Shown here: positions 8,141-20,729 of the stretch, piece by piece
Numbering within the stretch: the stretch's first letter is position 1
Layout: each line of letters begins with the position of its first letter
Origin: Thiobacillus denitrificans
Lineage (GTDB): Bacteria > Pseudomonadota > Gammaproteobacteria > Burkholderiales > Thiobacillaceae
DNA: 64,000 nt
Direction: 5' to 3'
Assembly (NCBI GenBank): GCA_020723405.1
Contig: DYIY01000003.1
Location: forward strand, 186,001 to 250,000
Notes under the pieces: generated by a model
Told to the model about the DNA's origin: nothing
The model's database searches: none
Seen by the model: the letters and a program-made list of their open reading frames with translations, nothing else
Translations under genes and position numbers: made by a program

Positions 8141-9142
8141 ATGGAGCCGCTTATCGTGCCGCCTGAGTCCGCCGCCTGGGGTTCGGCCCGGATCGACGCC
8201 ATCCTGGGCCTGGCGGAAAAGGGCCTGCTGACCCCGGACGAACTGGCCCGGGCCGGGGACGCGGCGCCCCTGGCGCCCCATCCGGCCGCCTGGCGGCGGG
8301 GCGCCGAACGGCTGCTCAGCTTCGCCGGCATCGCCCTGCTGGCCATCGGGCTGATCTTCTTCTTCGCCTACAACTGGCAGGACCTGCACCGCTTCGCCAA
8401 GCTGGGCCTGGCCTGGGGGGCCCTGGCCGCCTGTGTGCTGGCCGGGTTGTTCCTGCCGGCGGGGGGCGCGGCCCAGCGGGCCAGCCTGCTGGGGGCTTCC
8501 CTGGGCACCGGCATGCTGCTGGCCCTCATCGGCCAGATCTACCAGACGGGGGCGGACATGTGGCAGTTGTTCGCCGCCTGGCTGGTGCTGATGACCCCCT
8601 TCGCCCTGCTGGCCCGCTCCTCGGCTTCCTGGCTGCTGTGGATCCTGCTGGCCAACCTGGCCCTGGGGCGGGTGCTTGCCCTGTCCATGGGGCCCCTGGC
8701 CCTGTTCGACCTGAGCGAACGGGACAGCCTGCTGCTGTTTGCCGCCCTCAACCTGCTCCTGGCCCTGGCCTTCGAGGCTTTTCCCCGGCGCCTGCTGCTC
8801 ACGCCGCGCCGGCATCTGCCGCGCTTGCTGGCCCTGTTGTGGATCGGGCCCCTGGCCACGGGGGCGGGCATGGGCTGGTTCGGCGCGGAGATGCGGCCCT
8901 TGCTGCCGGTCTTTGTGGCGGTGGCGGGCAGCGCCTTCTGGTTCCATTACCGACAGCGCCGGGACGTGCCCATCCTGGCCCTGCTGCTCTTCGCCGCCAT
9001 CGGCGTGCTGGGTCTGGGTCTGGTCCGGGTCATGCCGGACAGCTTCCTGGGCTTCAATCTGGTGGCCCTGTTCCTCATCGCCGCCACGGGCTACGCCGCC
9101 GTGTGGCTGATGGGCCTGCTGCGCCAGGGAGAGGGACGATGA
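8141..9142 (+). CDS. DUF2157 membrane protein
   Basis: 333-residue integral membrane protein. A soluble N-terminal ~60 residues (ARIDAILGLAEKGLLTPDEL, the DUF2157 signature of short helices) is followed by about nine to ten hydrophobic segments, the first being LLSFAGIALLAIGLIFFFAYNW. Function is unknown in the family. The ATG at 8141 is used here; an in-frame TTG lies two codons upstream. It overlaps the next gene by four bases (ATGA), and the third gene overlaps the second in the same way, so DUF2157, DUF4401 and GDYXXLXY proteins form a tight operon, a combination often seen in bacteria and probably a membrane complex. Confidence 0.85.
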   Translation: MEPLIVPPESAAWGSARIDAILGLAEKGLLTPDELARAGDAAPLAPHPAAWRRGAERLLSFAGIALLAIGLIFFFAYNWQDLHRFAKLGLAWGALAACVLAGLFLPAGGAAQRASLLGASLGTGMLLALIGQIYQTGADMWQLFAAWLVLMTPFALLARSSASWLLWILLANLALGRVLALSMGPLALFDLSERDSLLLFAALNLLLALAFEAFPRRLLLTPRRHLPRLLALLWIGPLATGAGMGWFGAEMRPLLPVFVAVAGSAFWFHYRQRRDVPILALLLFAAIGVLGLGLVRVMPDSFLGFNLVALFLIAATGYAAVWLMGLLRQGEGR

Positions 9143-10170
9143 AATCCCTCGCGGACGACCTGCTGGAACGGGGCGTGATCACGGCCGAGCGGCGGGATGC
9201 CCTGGCCGCCGCCCCTGCCACCCCCTGGTGGCTGGCCGTGCTGTTGGCCCTGGCCGCCTGGGTCGCTTCGCTGGTGATCATGGGCTCCTTCTTCGGTCCC
9301 CTGCTGGCCATGGGGGATGGCCCGGCCACCCGGGGCGTGGGGGGGCTGGTGCTGCTTGGGGGCGCCCTGGCCCTGTTCCGCATGCCCGGTCCGTTCCTGC
9401 AACAGATGGCCCTGGCCTTCTCCCTGGCCGGCCAGGGGCTGCTGGCCAGTGCGGTATTGGGTGATTCGGGCTGGCTGAACGAGGGACGGTCGATGGCCCT
9501 GAGCCTACTGCTCATCAGCCTGGCCATGCTGGCGCCCCGCTCCTCCTCCGGCCACCGGGTGGTCTGCGTGCTCATCGCCCTGAGCTGCCTGGGCTATCTG
9601 ATCGGCCAGGGCAGCGGGCTGGTCCTGTTCGGCGGGAGCCTGGCCGCCCTGGCCAGCGGGCTCTGGCTGAGCCGGGCCCGCTGGGCGGGTCATGCCGCGG
9701 CCGGCCACCTGAAACCCCTGGCCCACGGCGCCAGCCTGGCCGCCTTGTTGTTGGCCGCCTATGGCAGCCCGTCCCTGGACCTGTTGCTGGGCCGGGGCGA
9801 CGGCACGCCTTCGGGTCTCCTCTACGGCATCCTGGCCGGGGGGGTGCTGTTGGCCACCACGGGCTGGCTGAGCCGGGAAGCGCCGGGGGGGCGGCGCCTG
9901 TTGCTGCTGGTCCTGGCCCTGGCCTTCGCCCTGACGGCCCACCGGGCGCCGGGCCTGCTGGTGGCCGGGGCCTTGCTGCTGGCCAGCTTCCAGGCCGGCC
10001 ACCGGGCCTGGGTGGGCCTCAGCCTGCTGGGGGCGGCCCTCTATCTGGGCGAGCTGTATTTCAGCCTGCACATGACCCTGTTGGCCAAATCCCTGGCACT
10101 CATGGGCAGCGGCGCCCTGCTGCTGGCGGCCCGGCTGGTCCTGGCCCGGCTGCCGGAGGACAGGCCATGA
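9139..10170 (+). CDS. DUF4401 membrane protein
   Basis: 343-residue polytopic membrane protein with roughly ten hydrophobic segments, starting with a short soluble part (MKSLADDLLERGVITAERR) and the first helix WWLAVLLALAAWVASLVIMG near residue 30. It resembles the DUF4401 family. The start overlaps the DUF2157 stop (ATGA at 9139) and its stop overlaps the next start (ATGA at 10167). The three genes are therefore translated together. No catalytic motif is visible. Confidence 0.8.
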   Translation: MKSLADDLLERGVITAERRDALAAAPATPWWLAVLLALAAWVASLVIMGSFFGPLLAMGDGPATRGVGGLVLLGGALALFRMPGPFLQQMALAFSLAGQGLLASAVLGDSGWLNEGRSMALSLLLISLAMLAPRSSSGHRVVCVLIALSCLGYLIGQGSGLVLFGGSLAALASGLWLSRARWAGHAAAGHLKPLAHGASLAALLLAAYGSPSLDLLLGRGDGTPSGLLYGILAGGVLLATTGWLSREAPGGRRLLLLVLALAFALTAHRAPGLLVAGALLLASFQAGHRAWVGLSLLGAALYLGELYFSLHMTLLAKSLALMGSGALLLAARLVLARLPEDRP

Positions 10171-10664
10171 CGCGCAACCGCATCGGCCTGCTGGCGGCCT
10201 TTGCCCTGGTCAGCGGCGTGGCCCTGCATGCCGTGCTGGACCACGAAAACACCCTGGACACGGGACGGGTGGTGCTGCTGGAACTGGCGCCGGTGGACCC
10301 CCGTTCCCTCATGCAGGGGGATTACATGGCCCTGCGTTTCGCCGTGGACCGGGAACTGGCGGAAGCCGCACCCCGTTCCCGGCCGGACTACCTCTATCTA
10401 GGCCTGGACGACACCGGCCGGGCCCGGATGGCGGGCCACGGCGAAGGGCTGCCGGCGCCGTCGGGCCAGGTGGCCATGCGCCTGCGCTGGCGCGACGAAG
10501 GCTTGAGCCCGGGGCCCAACGCCTATTTCTTCCAGGAAGGGACGGCGGACCTATACAGCCAAGCCCGCTGGGGGGAATTCCGCGTCCGGGACGACGGCAC
10601 CGCCCTGCTCACGGGCCTGCGCGACGGGGCCCTGGCCCCCCTGGGCCCGGGCAACCGGCGCTGA
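10167..10664 (+). CDS. GDYXXLXY domain protein
   Basis: 165-residue protein with one N-terminal hydrophobic helix (IGLLAAFALVSGVALHAV) and an outward-facing domain bearing the family motif QGDYMALRF near residue 50 after LAPVDPRSLM. It is the third gene of the DUF2157-DUF4401 operon. Members of this family are routinely encoded beside those membrane proteins; the function is unknown. It converges on the desaturase gene with only three bases between the stop codons. Confidence 0.83.
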   Translation: MTRNRIGLLAAFALVSGVALHAVLDHENTLDTGRVVLLELAPVDPRSLMQGDYMALRFAVDRELAEAAPRSRPDYLYLGLDDTGRARMAGHGEGLPAPSGQVAMRLRWRDEGLSPGPNAYFFQEGTADLYSQARWGEFRVRDDGTALLTGLRDGALAPLGPGNRR

Positions 10665-10667
10665 GGG

Positions 10668-11834
10668 TCAGGCGTAGCGGCGCAGACGCACCGAGAACTG
10701 GGACAGGGCTTCGATGCCGCTGGCTTCGGCCTTCTGGCACCACTCCTGCAACTGGCGCACCAACTGCTCGCTGCTGGCGGTGGACCGGCCCCACAGGGCG
10801 GCCAGATCCTGGCGCATCTGGTAGATGGTCTTCAGCCGGTCGCTACGGGCCAGCAGGGACGAGAGTTCCGCCTGTTCCGAGGGCTTGAGGGCCTTCTGGT
10901 CCAGGTTCAGCCAGCGGCGGACAAGGGGGGCGTCGGGCAGGCCGTCGCGCAGGCCATCCAGTTCCTGGGCCACGGCGCCGCGCACGCTGCGGGTGAAGCG
11001 GGTCAGCACGTCGTAGCGATGGGTGATGATGGCGTTGAGCAGGTCCACGTCGCAGAAGTGCTTGATCTCGCCCCAGCGCACCCTGGGGGCCACCCGGTTG
11101 ACCCGGGCCAGGCCCAGTAGCTCCATGGCGCGGATATAGGTCCAGCCGATGTCGAACTCGTACCAGCGGTTGGACAGCTTGGCGGAACTGCCGTAGGCGT
11201 GGTGGTTGTTGTGCAGTTCCTCGCCGCCGATGAGGATGCCCCAGGGCAGGATGTTGGTGCTGGCGTCCTCGCAGGTGAAGTTGCGGTAGCCCCAGTAGTG
11301 GCCCACGCCGTTGATCACCCCGGCGGCGAACAGGGGAATCCAGAGCATCTGCACTGCCCAGATGGTGATGCCGATGGGTCCGAACAGCAGCACGTCGATC
11401 AGGAACATGAGCTTGATGCCCAGGCCGCTGTGGGCGGTATAGAGCCGGTTCTCGATCCAGTCGTTGGGGGTGCCATGGCCGAAACGGTCCAGGGTCTCCT
11501 GGTTGGCGGCCTCGGCCCGGTACAGCTCCGAGCCTTCCAGCAACACCTTCTTCAGACCCAGCACCTGGGGACTGTGGGGGTCCTCCGGGGTCTCGCAGCG
11601 GGCGTGGTGCTTGCGGTGGATGGCCACCCACGCCCGGGTCACCATGCCGGTGGTGAGCCACAGCCAGAAGCGGAAGAAGTGCCCCACCGCCGGGTGCAGG
11701 TCCAATGCCCGGTGGGCCTGGGAACGGTGCAGGAAGATGGTGACGCCGGCGATGGTCACGTGGGTCATGGCCAGGGTGGCCAGCACGTAGCCCCACCAGG
11801 GCAACTCGATCAAACCATTGAAGAGATTGGGCAT
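10668..11834 (-). CDS. Membrane fatty acid (acyl-CoA type) desaturase
   Basis: 388-residue delta-9 type desaturase of the membrane di-iron family. The three histidine boxes are present: HRSQAH (after LHRSQAHRALDLH), HRKHH (IHRKHHARCETPEDPHSP) and HNNHH (GEELHNNHHAYG). Transmembrane stretches include WGYVLATLAMTHVTIAGVTIF and LMFLIDVLLFGPIGITIW. The ATG at 11834 is chosen because GAGGA lies five bases upstream; an in-frame ATG at 11855 (MSEYEDK) is the alternative. The C-terminal ~110 residues form a hydrophilic helical tail typical of proteobacterial homologues. It probably adjusts membrane fluidity. Confidence 0.9.
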   Translation of the reverse strand: MPNLFNGLIELPWWGYVLATLAMTHVTIAGVTIFLHRSQAHRALDLHPAVGHFFRFWLWLTTGMVTRAWVAIHRKHHARCETPEDPHSPQVLGLKKVLLEGSELYRAEAANQETLDRFGHGTPNDWIENRLYTAHSGLGIKLMFLIDVLLFGPIGITIWAVQMLWIPLFAAGVINGVGHYWGYRNFTCEDASTNILPWGILIGGEELHNNHHAYGSSAKLSNRWYEFDIGWTYIRAMELLGLARVNRVAPRVRWGEIKHFCDVDLLNAIITHRYDVLTRFTRSVRGAVAQELDGLRDGLPDAPLVRRWLNLDQKALKPSEQAELSSLLARSDRLKTIYQMRQDLAALWGRSTASSEQLVRQLQEWCQKAEASGIEALSQFSVRLRRYA

Positions 11835-11877
11835 TTTGTCCTCGTATTCAGACATGCTGATCCATTTTACGCCCGAA

Positions 11878-13167
11878 TCAGGCTTCGGCAACCCCGGGGT
11901 TGGCCATGGCTTTGGCCATGTGTACCACCCGTTGCGGGTAGGGTATTTCAATGCCCGCCGCCTGGAAGCCCCGCCACATGGCCCAGTTGAGATCCGAGAC
12001 CAGTTGCCGCTCGCCGGCCTCCGGGGTGTCGATCCACACCGCCAGTTCCATGTCGATGCCGTTGTCGCCGAAGCGCTTGAGGAATACCGCCGGGGTCGGC
12101 TCCTTCAATACCCGGTCGCAGTCGTGGGCGGCGGCCAGCATGACGTCCTTCACCTGGTCCAGGTCGCTGCCGTAGCCCACCTGCATGGGCAGGAAGATGC
12201 GGTTGTCCTTGTCGGTCAGGCTGCGGTTGATGACCGGCGCGGTGATCAGGGTCTCGTTGGGCAGGATGGTTTCGGTGCCGTCCAGGTCCCGCAGCACGGT
12301 GTAGCGGGTGGCGATGCGGGTCACCTCACCGTAGCGCCCCGCCACTTCCACCATGTCCCCCAGGCGCAGGCTCTGCTCCAGCAGCAGGGTGAAGCCGGAC
12401 ACGTAGTTGCTGGCGATCTTCTGCAGGCCCAGGCCCAGGCCCACGCCCAGGGCACCGCCGAACACCGAGAGCACGGTGAGGTCGATGCCCACCATGGGCA
12501 GGGCGATGAGCACCGCCACCACGGTGAGCAGGGTGCGCACCAGCTTGGACAGGGCCACCTTCATGTTGCCCGACAACTGGGTGGCGGCGATGAGCCGGTG
12601 TTCCACCAGGCGTCCCAGGGACAGGGAAGCGATCAGGGTGACGGCGATGGTGATGAGGCCCAGCAGGGCGGTGTACAGGGAGATGTGCTGCTTGCCCAGG
12701 GTGAAGCCGATGGCGTCCATGCCGGCCACCAGCTTGTCCAGGTAGCCCAGGATGTGCAGGGCCACGGCGCCCCAGACCATCCACGACACCACCCGTTCCA
12801 CGGCGCGCAGGGCCGGGCTGGGCTGGACGATGCTGCGCAGGAAGAAGAAGGTGGACTGGATGATGGCCATGGACAGCAACAGGGGTACGGCCAGATCCAA
12901 CAGGTGCACCGACTGGAAGCCGGCCACCAGGGGTCGGGCCACCAGGACCAGGAACAGGGTGACCAGGGGCACCAGGAAACGGGGCCATTCCCCGGCGTGC
13001 CAGGAGTCCCGGCTCAGGGGGCTCAGCCGGGCGACGAGCCGGTGGACGGCGAACCAGCCCAGGGCCAGGGCGGCGATGAGCACCCCGGCCTGGGTCATCA
13101 GGATGGTGTTGGACAAGTCGCTCAGCAGGGCATCGAGCAGGCTCTGGACTGCGGGTTCGGCGCTCAC
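11878..13167 (-). CDS. MscS-family mechanosensitive ion channel
   Basis: 429-residue channel of the small-conductance mechanosensitive type. There are several N-terminal helices, then the pore-lining helix region (VVAVLIALPMVGIDLTVLSVFGGALGVGLGLGLQ) near residues 210-245, followed by the beta domain entry FTLLLEQSLRLGDMVEV. The C-terminal MscS alpha/beta domain ends near IPYPQRVVHMAK. Start is GTG (13167). It lies 43 bases from the desaturase start region on the same strand and has a MITE-like element immediately upstream (13179-13485), which could affect its promoter. Likely role is osmotic safety release. Confidence 0.92.
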   Translation of the reverse strand: MSAEPAVQSLLDALLSDLSNTILMTQAGVLIAALALGWFAVHRLVARLSPLSRDSWHAGEWPRFLVPLVTLFLVLVARPLVAGFQSVHLLDLAVPLLLSMAIIQSTFFFLRSIVQPSPALRAVERVVSWMVWGAVALHILGYLDKLVAGMDAIGFTLGKQHISLYTALLGLITIAVTLIASLSLGRLVEHRLIAATQLSGNMKVALSKLVRTLLTVVAVLIALPMVGIDLTVLSVFGGALGVGLGLGLQKIASNYVSGFTLLLEQSLRLGDMVEVAGRYGEVTRIATRYTVLRDLDGTETILPNETLITAPVINRSLTDKDNRIFLPMQVGYGSDLDQVKDVMLAAAHDCDRVLKEPTPAVFLKRFGDNGIDMELAVWIDTPEAGERQLVSDLNWAMWRGFQAAGIEIPYPQRVVHMAKAMANPGVAEA

Positions 13168-13178
13168 GGTTCAGATCT

Positions 13179-13485
13179 CTTCAATCTAGAAACGGCAGTT
13201 GGACGCGCCCGATGGTACGTTCGGGCGGGTGAATGGCGCGACGCGACGACGCCGCATGCCTGGGCCTGCAAGGATAAGCAGGGACTTGGCCGCCGTCTTT
13301 TGGCGGCTTAGTCCTTCGCTTAGGGGTTTCATCAGGAGCAACAAAGCCAGGCACCCGCCCGGACGTGCCAGCGGGTGCGTAGCGGGCACACCTGACGGGT
13401 GAGGGTTGTCGAAGGGGTCGTCGTCAGTATCCATGAAGCGCTTAAGAGAGAGAATTAGCGGTCAACTGCCGTTTCTAGATTCAAG
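13179..13485. mobile_element. MITE-like element with 19-bp perfect inverted ends, ~307 bp, multi-hairpin
   Basis: AATCTAGAAACGGCAGTTG at 13183-13201 is repeated as its exact inverse complement at 13463-13481; extension outward gives 22 of 23 matches. CTAG borders both ends and could be a palindromic target duplication. No transposase is encoded. The interior folds into successive hairpins: CGCCCGA/TCGGGCG (~13206-13227), a long one built on GCCGCC/GGCGGC and GGGACT/AGTCCT (~13280-13320), and GCACCCGC/GCGGGTGC (~13349-13378). It separates the MscS gene start from the end of the PLD nuclease gene, whose stop codon lies in the outer end of the right arm. Confidence 0.7.
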
Positions 13486-14038
13486 GGTGGGGAACGGAAT
13501 GGGTCTTGTGGCGGCGGAAATTGGCCGCGTAGGCCTCGGTCAGGGTGGGGTTGCCGCGCAGCAGCAGCAGGTTCTCCGCGTTGCGGTGCTGGGCCGCCTG
13601 GGTGAAGTTGTAGGAACCGGTGACCAGCACCGCCTCCGGGCTGCCGTTGTCGATGAGCATCACCTTGTTGTGGGCGGCGTTGTGTTCCCCGTCCAGCCAG
13701 ACCGGCACGCCCTGGCCGGCCAGCCAGGCCACCAGGCTGGTCTTCAGGGTGGCGGCCTGGTCCCGGTCGGCGATGACCTGCACGTCCACCCCCCGGCGCT
13801 TGGCGGTCACCAGGGCCTGGGCGATGCCCTCATGGGTGAAGGCGTAGGCCTGCACCAGTACCTGGCGGCGGGCCTTGGCCAGGGCGGCGACAACCAGCTC
13901 CGCCGCGTCATCCCCCGGGGTGAAGGCCACCTGGGCGCTGCCGTGGAGCCCCACTTCCAGGGGCGGCGAGGCCCAGGCCGAAAGCGTCAGAAGACCGGCC
14001 AGCAGCAGCCCGGCCCGGGACAGCCCCCCACCACGCAT
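13481..14038 (-). CDS. Secreted phospholipase D-family nuclease
   Basis: 185-residue single-domain PLD-superfamily protein resembling the Nuc-type endonucleases. An N-terminal signal peptide (LLLAGLLTLSAWASPP) is followed by one HKD motif near residues 133-140 (HNKVMLID), then GSYNFTQAAQHRNAEN. Single-HKD proteins of this type dimerise to form the active site. It starts by TGATG overlap with the upstream methyltransferase gene. Its last codons and stop run into the terminal inverted repeat of the MITE-like element, so the C-terminal few residues (HSVPHP) may have been altered by the insertion. Confidence 0.85.
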   Translation of the reverse strand: MRGGGLSRAGLLLAGLLTLSAWASPPLEVGLHGSAQVAFTPGDDAAELVVAALAKARRQVLVQAYAFTHEGIAQALVTAKRRGVDVQVIADRDQAATLKTSLVAWLAGQGVPVWLDGEHNAAHNKVMLIDNGSPEAVLVTGSYNFTQAAQHRNAENLLLLRGNPTLTEAYAANFRRHKTHSVPHP

Positions 14039-15375
14039 CAGGCGGCGCGCTCCAGGACGGCGGCAAAGAAGCCGTCGGTGCCGTGGCGGGCCGGGTCCAG
14101 GCGCAGATGGTCACCCATCTCCAGGGGCACCCGCTGGGCGGCCAGCACCCCGCCGGCCGGCACCAGGCGGAAATCGGCATGGGCAGCCAGGAAGGCGTCC
14201 ACGATGGCCTCGTTTTCCTCCTGCAACAGGCTGCACGTGGCGTACACCAAGCGTCCGCCCGTTTTCACCAGGCTGGCCGCCGAGGCCAGGATGGCCGCCT
14301 GCTTCAGGTTCAGTTCCGCCACGGATTCCGGGGTCTGCCGCCATTTCAGGTCCGGATTGCGGCGCAGGGTGCCCAGGCCCGAGCAGGGGGCGTCCACCAG
14401 CACCCGGTCGAACTTGCCGGCCAGGCGCTTCACCTTGCCGTCCCGTTCGTGGGCGATGAGCAGGCCCTGGACGTTGGACAGGCCGGAGCGGGCCAACCGG
14501 GGCTTCAACTTGGCCAGGCGCTTCTCCGACACGTCGAAGGCATAGAGCCGGCCGGCGCTGTGCATGAGGGCCCCCAGCAAGAGGGTCTTGCCCCCCGCCC
14601 CGGCGCAGAAATCGCAGACCATCTCGCCCCGGCGGGGCGCCAGGAGCAGGCCCAGCAACTGGCTGCCCTCGTCCTGGACCTCGAAGCTGCCGTCCAGGAA
14701 GCGGGCGTGCTTCTGCAGGGCCGGCTTGCCCTGGAGGCGGATGCCCAGGGGCGACAGGGGCGTGGCGACGGCGGCCAGGCCCTCGTTGGCCAGGGTCGCC
14801 AGCATCTCGTCCCGGTTGGCTTTCAGGCTGTTGACCCGCAGGTCCAGGGGAGCCGGCTGGTTGAGGGCGGCCATGAGGGCCGGCAGGTCGGCGCCGTACT
14901 GGGCCGCCAGGCGTTCGTGGAGCCAGTCCGGCAGATCCAGGGCCACGGCCGGCGGCTGTTCCGTCAGGTCGGCTCCCTTGACCCGGCGCAGCCAGTCCGT
15001 GTCCGCCGGGTCCACCAGGTTTTCGAATTCGCGCAGGTTGCGCCCGCCGTGGCGGGCCAGCCAGGCCAGCAGCAGGCGGCGGGGGGTGCCCGGCTCGGCC
15101 AGCACCCGCAGGCTGGCCAGGTGGCGCAGCACCCCGTACACCGCCTCGGCGATGAAGGCCCGGTCCCGGGCGCCCAGCTTGGGGTAGTGGCGGAAGAAGC
15201 CGGACAGCAGCACGTCGGCGGGCCGGTCCAGTTCCAGGACCAGACCCAGGGCCTCGATGGCGGGGGCCAGGTCCAGACCGGCGGGTTGGGGCGTGGCGGG
15301 ATGCTGGCCGGCGGACGGGTTGGGCCTGCGGGGCGCGCGTCGGTCTGGCCTGGATGACTTGGGATTCATGGGCAT
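14038..15375 (-). CDS. RsmB/NOP family class I SAM-dependent RNA methyltransferase
   Basis: 445-residue tRNA/rRNA cytosine-5 methyltransferase. The N-terminal NusB-like domain (SGFFRHYPKLGARDRAFIAEAVYGVLRH) is followed by the Rossmann catalytic domain with the SAM loop CDFCAGAGGKTLLLGALM near residue 250, the motif IV cysteine DAPCSGLGTLRRNPDLKW near 335, and motif VI YATCSLLQEENE near 385; both catalytic cysteines are present. The first ~30 residues are Pro/Arg-rich and less conserved. The ATG at 15375 is used; a second in-frame ATG is two codons in. Upstream lies a hairpin repeat (15407-15517). It may be the RsmB 16S m5C967 enzyme or a paralogue. Confidence 0.88.
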   Translation of the reverse strand: MPMNPKSSRPDRRAPRRPNPSAGQHPATPQPAGLDLAPAIEALGLVLELDRPADVLLSGFFRHYPKLGARDRAFIAEAVYGVLRHLASLRVLAEPGTPRRLLLAWLARHGGRNLREFENLVDPADTDWLRRVKGADLTEQPPAVALDLPDWLHERLAAQYGADLPALMAALNQPAPLDLRVNSLKANRDEMLATLANEGLAAVATPLSPLGIRLQGKPALQKHARFLDGSFEVQDEGSQLLGLLLAPRRGEMVCDFCAGAGGKTLLLGALMHSAGRLYAFDVSEKRLAKLKPRLARSGLSNVQGLLIAHERDGKVKRLAGKFDRVLVDAPCSGLGTLRRNPDLKWRQTPESVAELNLKQAAILASAASLVKTGGRLVYATCSLLQEENEAIVDAFLAAHADFRLVPAGGVLAAQRVPLEMGDHLRLDPARHGTDGFFAAVLERAA

Positions 15376-15406
15376 GGAGTGGGCCAGCGGGTCTGCCTGT
15401 CCGGGA

Positions 15407-15517
15407 GCCTGTCACACTTGAAGGAAAATCGGCAAAACCGTTCTCGCTCAGGCGAATTTTGGCTTGCGCCGCAACTCGCAAGCTCGTTTTCGCCTCGATC
15501 CTTCAAGTTCGACAGGC
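15407..15517. repeat. 111-bp inverted-repeat (hairpin) element
   Basis: GCCTGTC-AC-ACTTGAAGGA (15407-15425) matches the inverse complement of 15499-15517 (GCCTGTC-GA-ACTTGAAGGA), 17 of 19. Inside, AGGCGAA and GCTTGCG recur as a second inverted pair. It lies just upstream of the methyltransferase gene within the 230-base gap 15376-15604; the rest of that gap shows nothing else clear. Confidence 0.6.
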
Positions 15518-15604
15518 GCCTGGGGCAGTGCTCCGGCCTGGCTGGCGGTTAACGCGGGGGGTGATTGTATCCCCGGGAGGAGATGGGCAGGGCGGTAGGG
15601 CCGG

Positions 15605-19417
<3,813 letters not shown>

Positions 19418-19664
19418 GGCACGCGCCCCGGCACGGCAGCCGAGCCGGCGGGTAGAGCGGAAAGCCTTCCGGTCCGGATCGCTGCATCCAGTGAGTGCAA
19501 CATGATTTGGCGCCCTCTTGCGGGTCCCGGGTCGGGCAATGGGATGGCGGGACCGGCATGCCCGATATTCCCTGTCCGTGCATATAACTTTAGTCATATC
19601 CCCGGCCTAAACAAGCCGGCCGGGCAGCCATTGTCCCTGGGCGCGTTGCCGGACCGGCCAGGGT

Positions 19665-20573
19665 TCAGAGGGTGCCCAGGGGTTGGCGGGTGCCGTGGGA
19701 GAGCAGGAAATCCAGGAAGGTACGGGCCACCACGGTGCGCTGACGGCCGGCGGGATAGACCGCGTACCACTGGCGCAGGATGGGAAAGCCCTGTACGTCC
19801 AGGATGGCGAACTGGCCGGGGTCGTGGAGGGCCAGGGTGTGGCGGGACAGCACCGAGATGCCCAGGCCGGTGAGCACCGCCTGCTTGATGGCTTCGTTGT
19901 TGCCCAGTTCCAGGCGGGGGGAAATGGCCAGGCCATGTTCGGCGAACAGCCGCTCCACCGCCTTGCGGGTACCCGAGCCCGGCTCCCGCAACAGCCAGGC
20001 TTCCTCGGCGATGCGGGCCAGGGATATGTGCTTTTTATGGGCCAGGGGATGGTCCGGCGCAGCCAGCACAACCAGGGGGTTATCCATGAAGGGGATGGCG
20101 GTCACCGCCAGGCCCTCCGGGGGCTGGCCCAGGATGTACAGATCCTCCAGGCCCGCCGACAGGGTTTCCAGCACCTGTTCCCGGTTGGTGACCCGCAATG
20201 AGGCCTTCACCCCGGGGTGGAGCTGGGCGAACTCCCCCAGCAGCCGGGGTACGAAATAGGTGGCGGTGGAAATGGCCACCAGGCGCAAGGACCCCTTGGT
20301 GAGGCCGGTGCGGGCCACCAGGGACAGCTCGAAACGCTTCAGGGCCCCCAGGATCTCCCGACTGGCGGCCACCAGTTCCTGGCCCTGCTCGGTGAGTTGC
20401 AGGCGCTTTCCGTTCTGTTCCAGCAGGGGCTGGCCCACCGCTTCGCTGAGCTTCTTCATCTGCATGGACACCCCGGGCTGGGACAGGTGCAGTTCCTCCG
20501 CCGCCCGGGACAGGGACAGGTGGCGGGCACAGGATTCGAAGACCTGGAGCTGGCGGAGGGTCAGATGAAGCAT
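19665..20573 (-). CDS. cbbR: LysR-type regulator CbbR
   Basis: 302-residue LysR-family activator. The N-terminal winged helix-turn-helix is intact (LRQLQVFESCARHLSLSRAAEELHLSQPGVSMQMKKLSEAVG). The effector domain begins near residue 92 (GSLRLVAISTATYFVPRLLGEF), with the CbbR-like stretch VTAIPFMDNPLVVLAAPDHPLAH. It is divergent from cbbM, the standard CbbR arrangement, and known CbbR proteins activate the adjacent cbb operon in response to metabolites such as RuBP or NADPH. The 156-bp divergent region carries a T-N11-A-type palindrome that also occurs before cbbQ. The 247 bases below it (19418-19664) hold a GGCCGG hairpin and no gene. Confidence 0.93.
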   Translation of the reverse strand: MLHLTLRQLQVFESCARHLSLSRAAEELHLSQPGVSMQMKKLSEAVGQPLLEQNGKRLQLTEQGQELVAASREILGALKRFELSLVARTGLTKGSLRLVAISTATYFVPRLLGEFAQLHPGVKASLRVTNREQVLETLSAGLEDLYILGQPPEGLAVTAIPFMDNPLVVLAAPDHPLAHKKHISLARIAEEAWLLREPGSGTRKAVERLFAEHGLAISPRLELGNNEAIKQAVLTGLGISVLSRHTLALHDPGQFAILDVQGFPILRQWYAVYPAGRQRTVVARTFLDFLLSHGTRQPLGTL

Positions 20574-20580
20574 GCCCGGA

Positions 20581-20600
20581 TTATAAGCAATCAGTTATGA
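20581..20600. promoter_or_regulatory. Probable CbbR binding site upstream of cbbM
   Basis: TTATAAGCAATCAGTTATGA is an imperfect palindrome (ATAAG...TTAT) with the LysR T-N11-A pattern. It lies in the cbbR-cbbM divergent region, about 45 bases before a TATAGT at 20644-20649 that could be the cbbM -10. A close copy precedes cbbQ (25467-25486), which supports real function. Confidence 0.65.
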
Positions 20601-20729
20601 GACACATCAAAAATCATGATTTTCTCTTATGGCATCGGGTCTTTATAGTTCGCCCCCATCCCGAGCAGGACCCATGCCGGTGATGGCCCAAAGCCAAAAA
20701 ACACTTTCACATCTGTTAAGGAGCAACTC

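Noticed and set aside
13186-13434. An 82-codon minus-strand frame inside the MITE-like element
   Set aside because: It covers the inverted terminus and hairpins, lacks a convincing ribosome site, and its composition follows the structure.
13179-13485. Hammerhead ribozyme (CTGATGA on the minus strand)
   Set aside because: The required GAAA and cleavage-site pairing are not found at the proper spacing.
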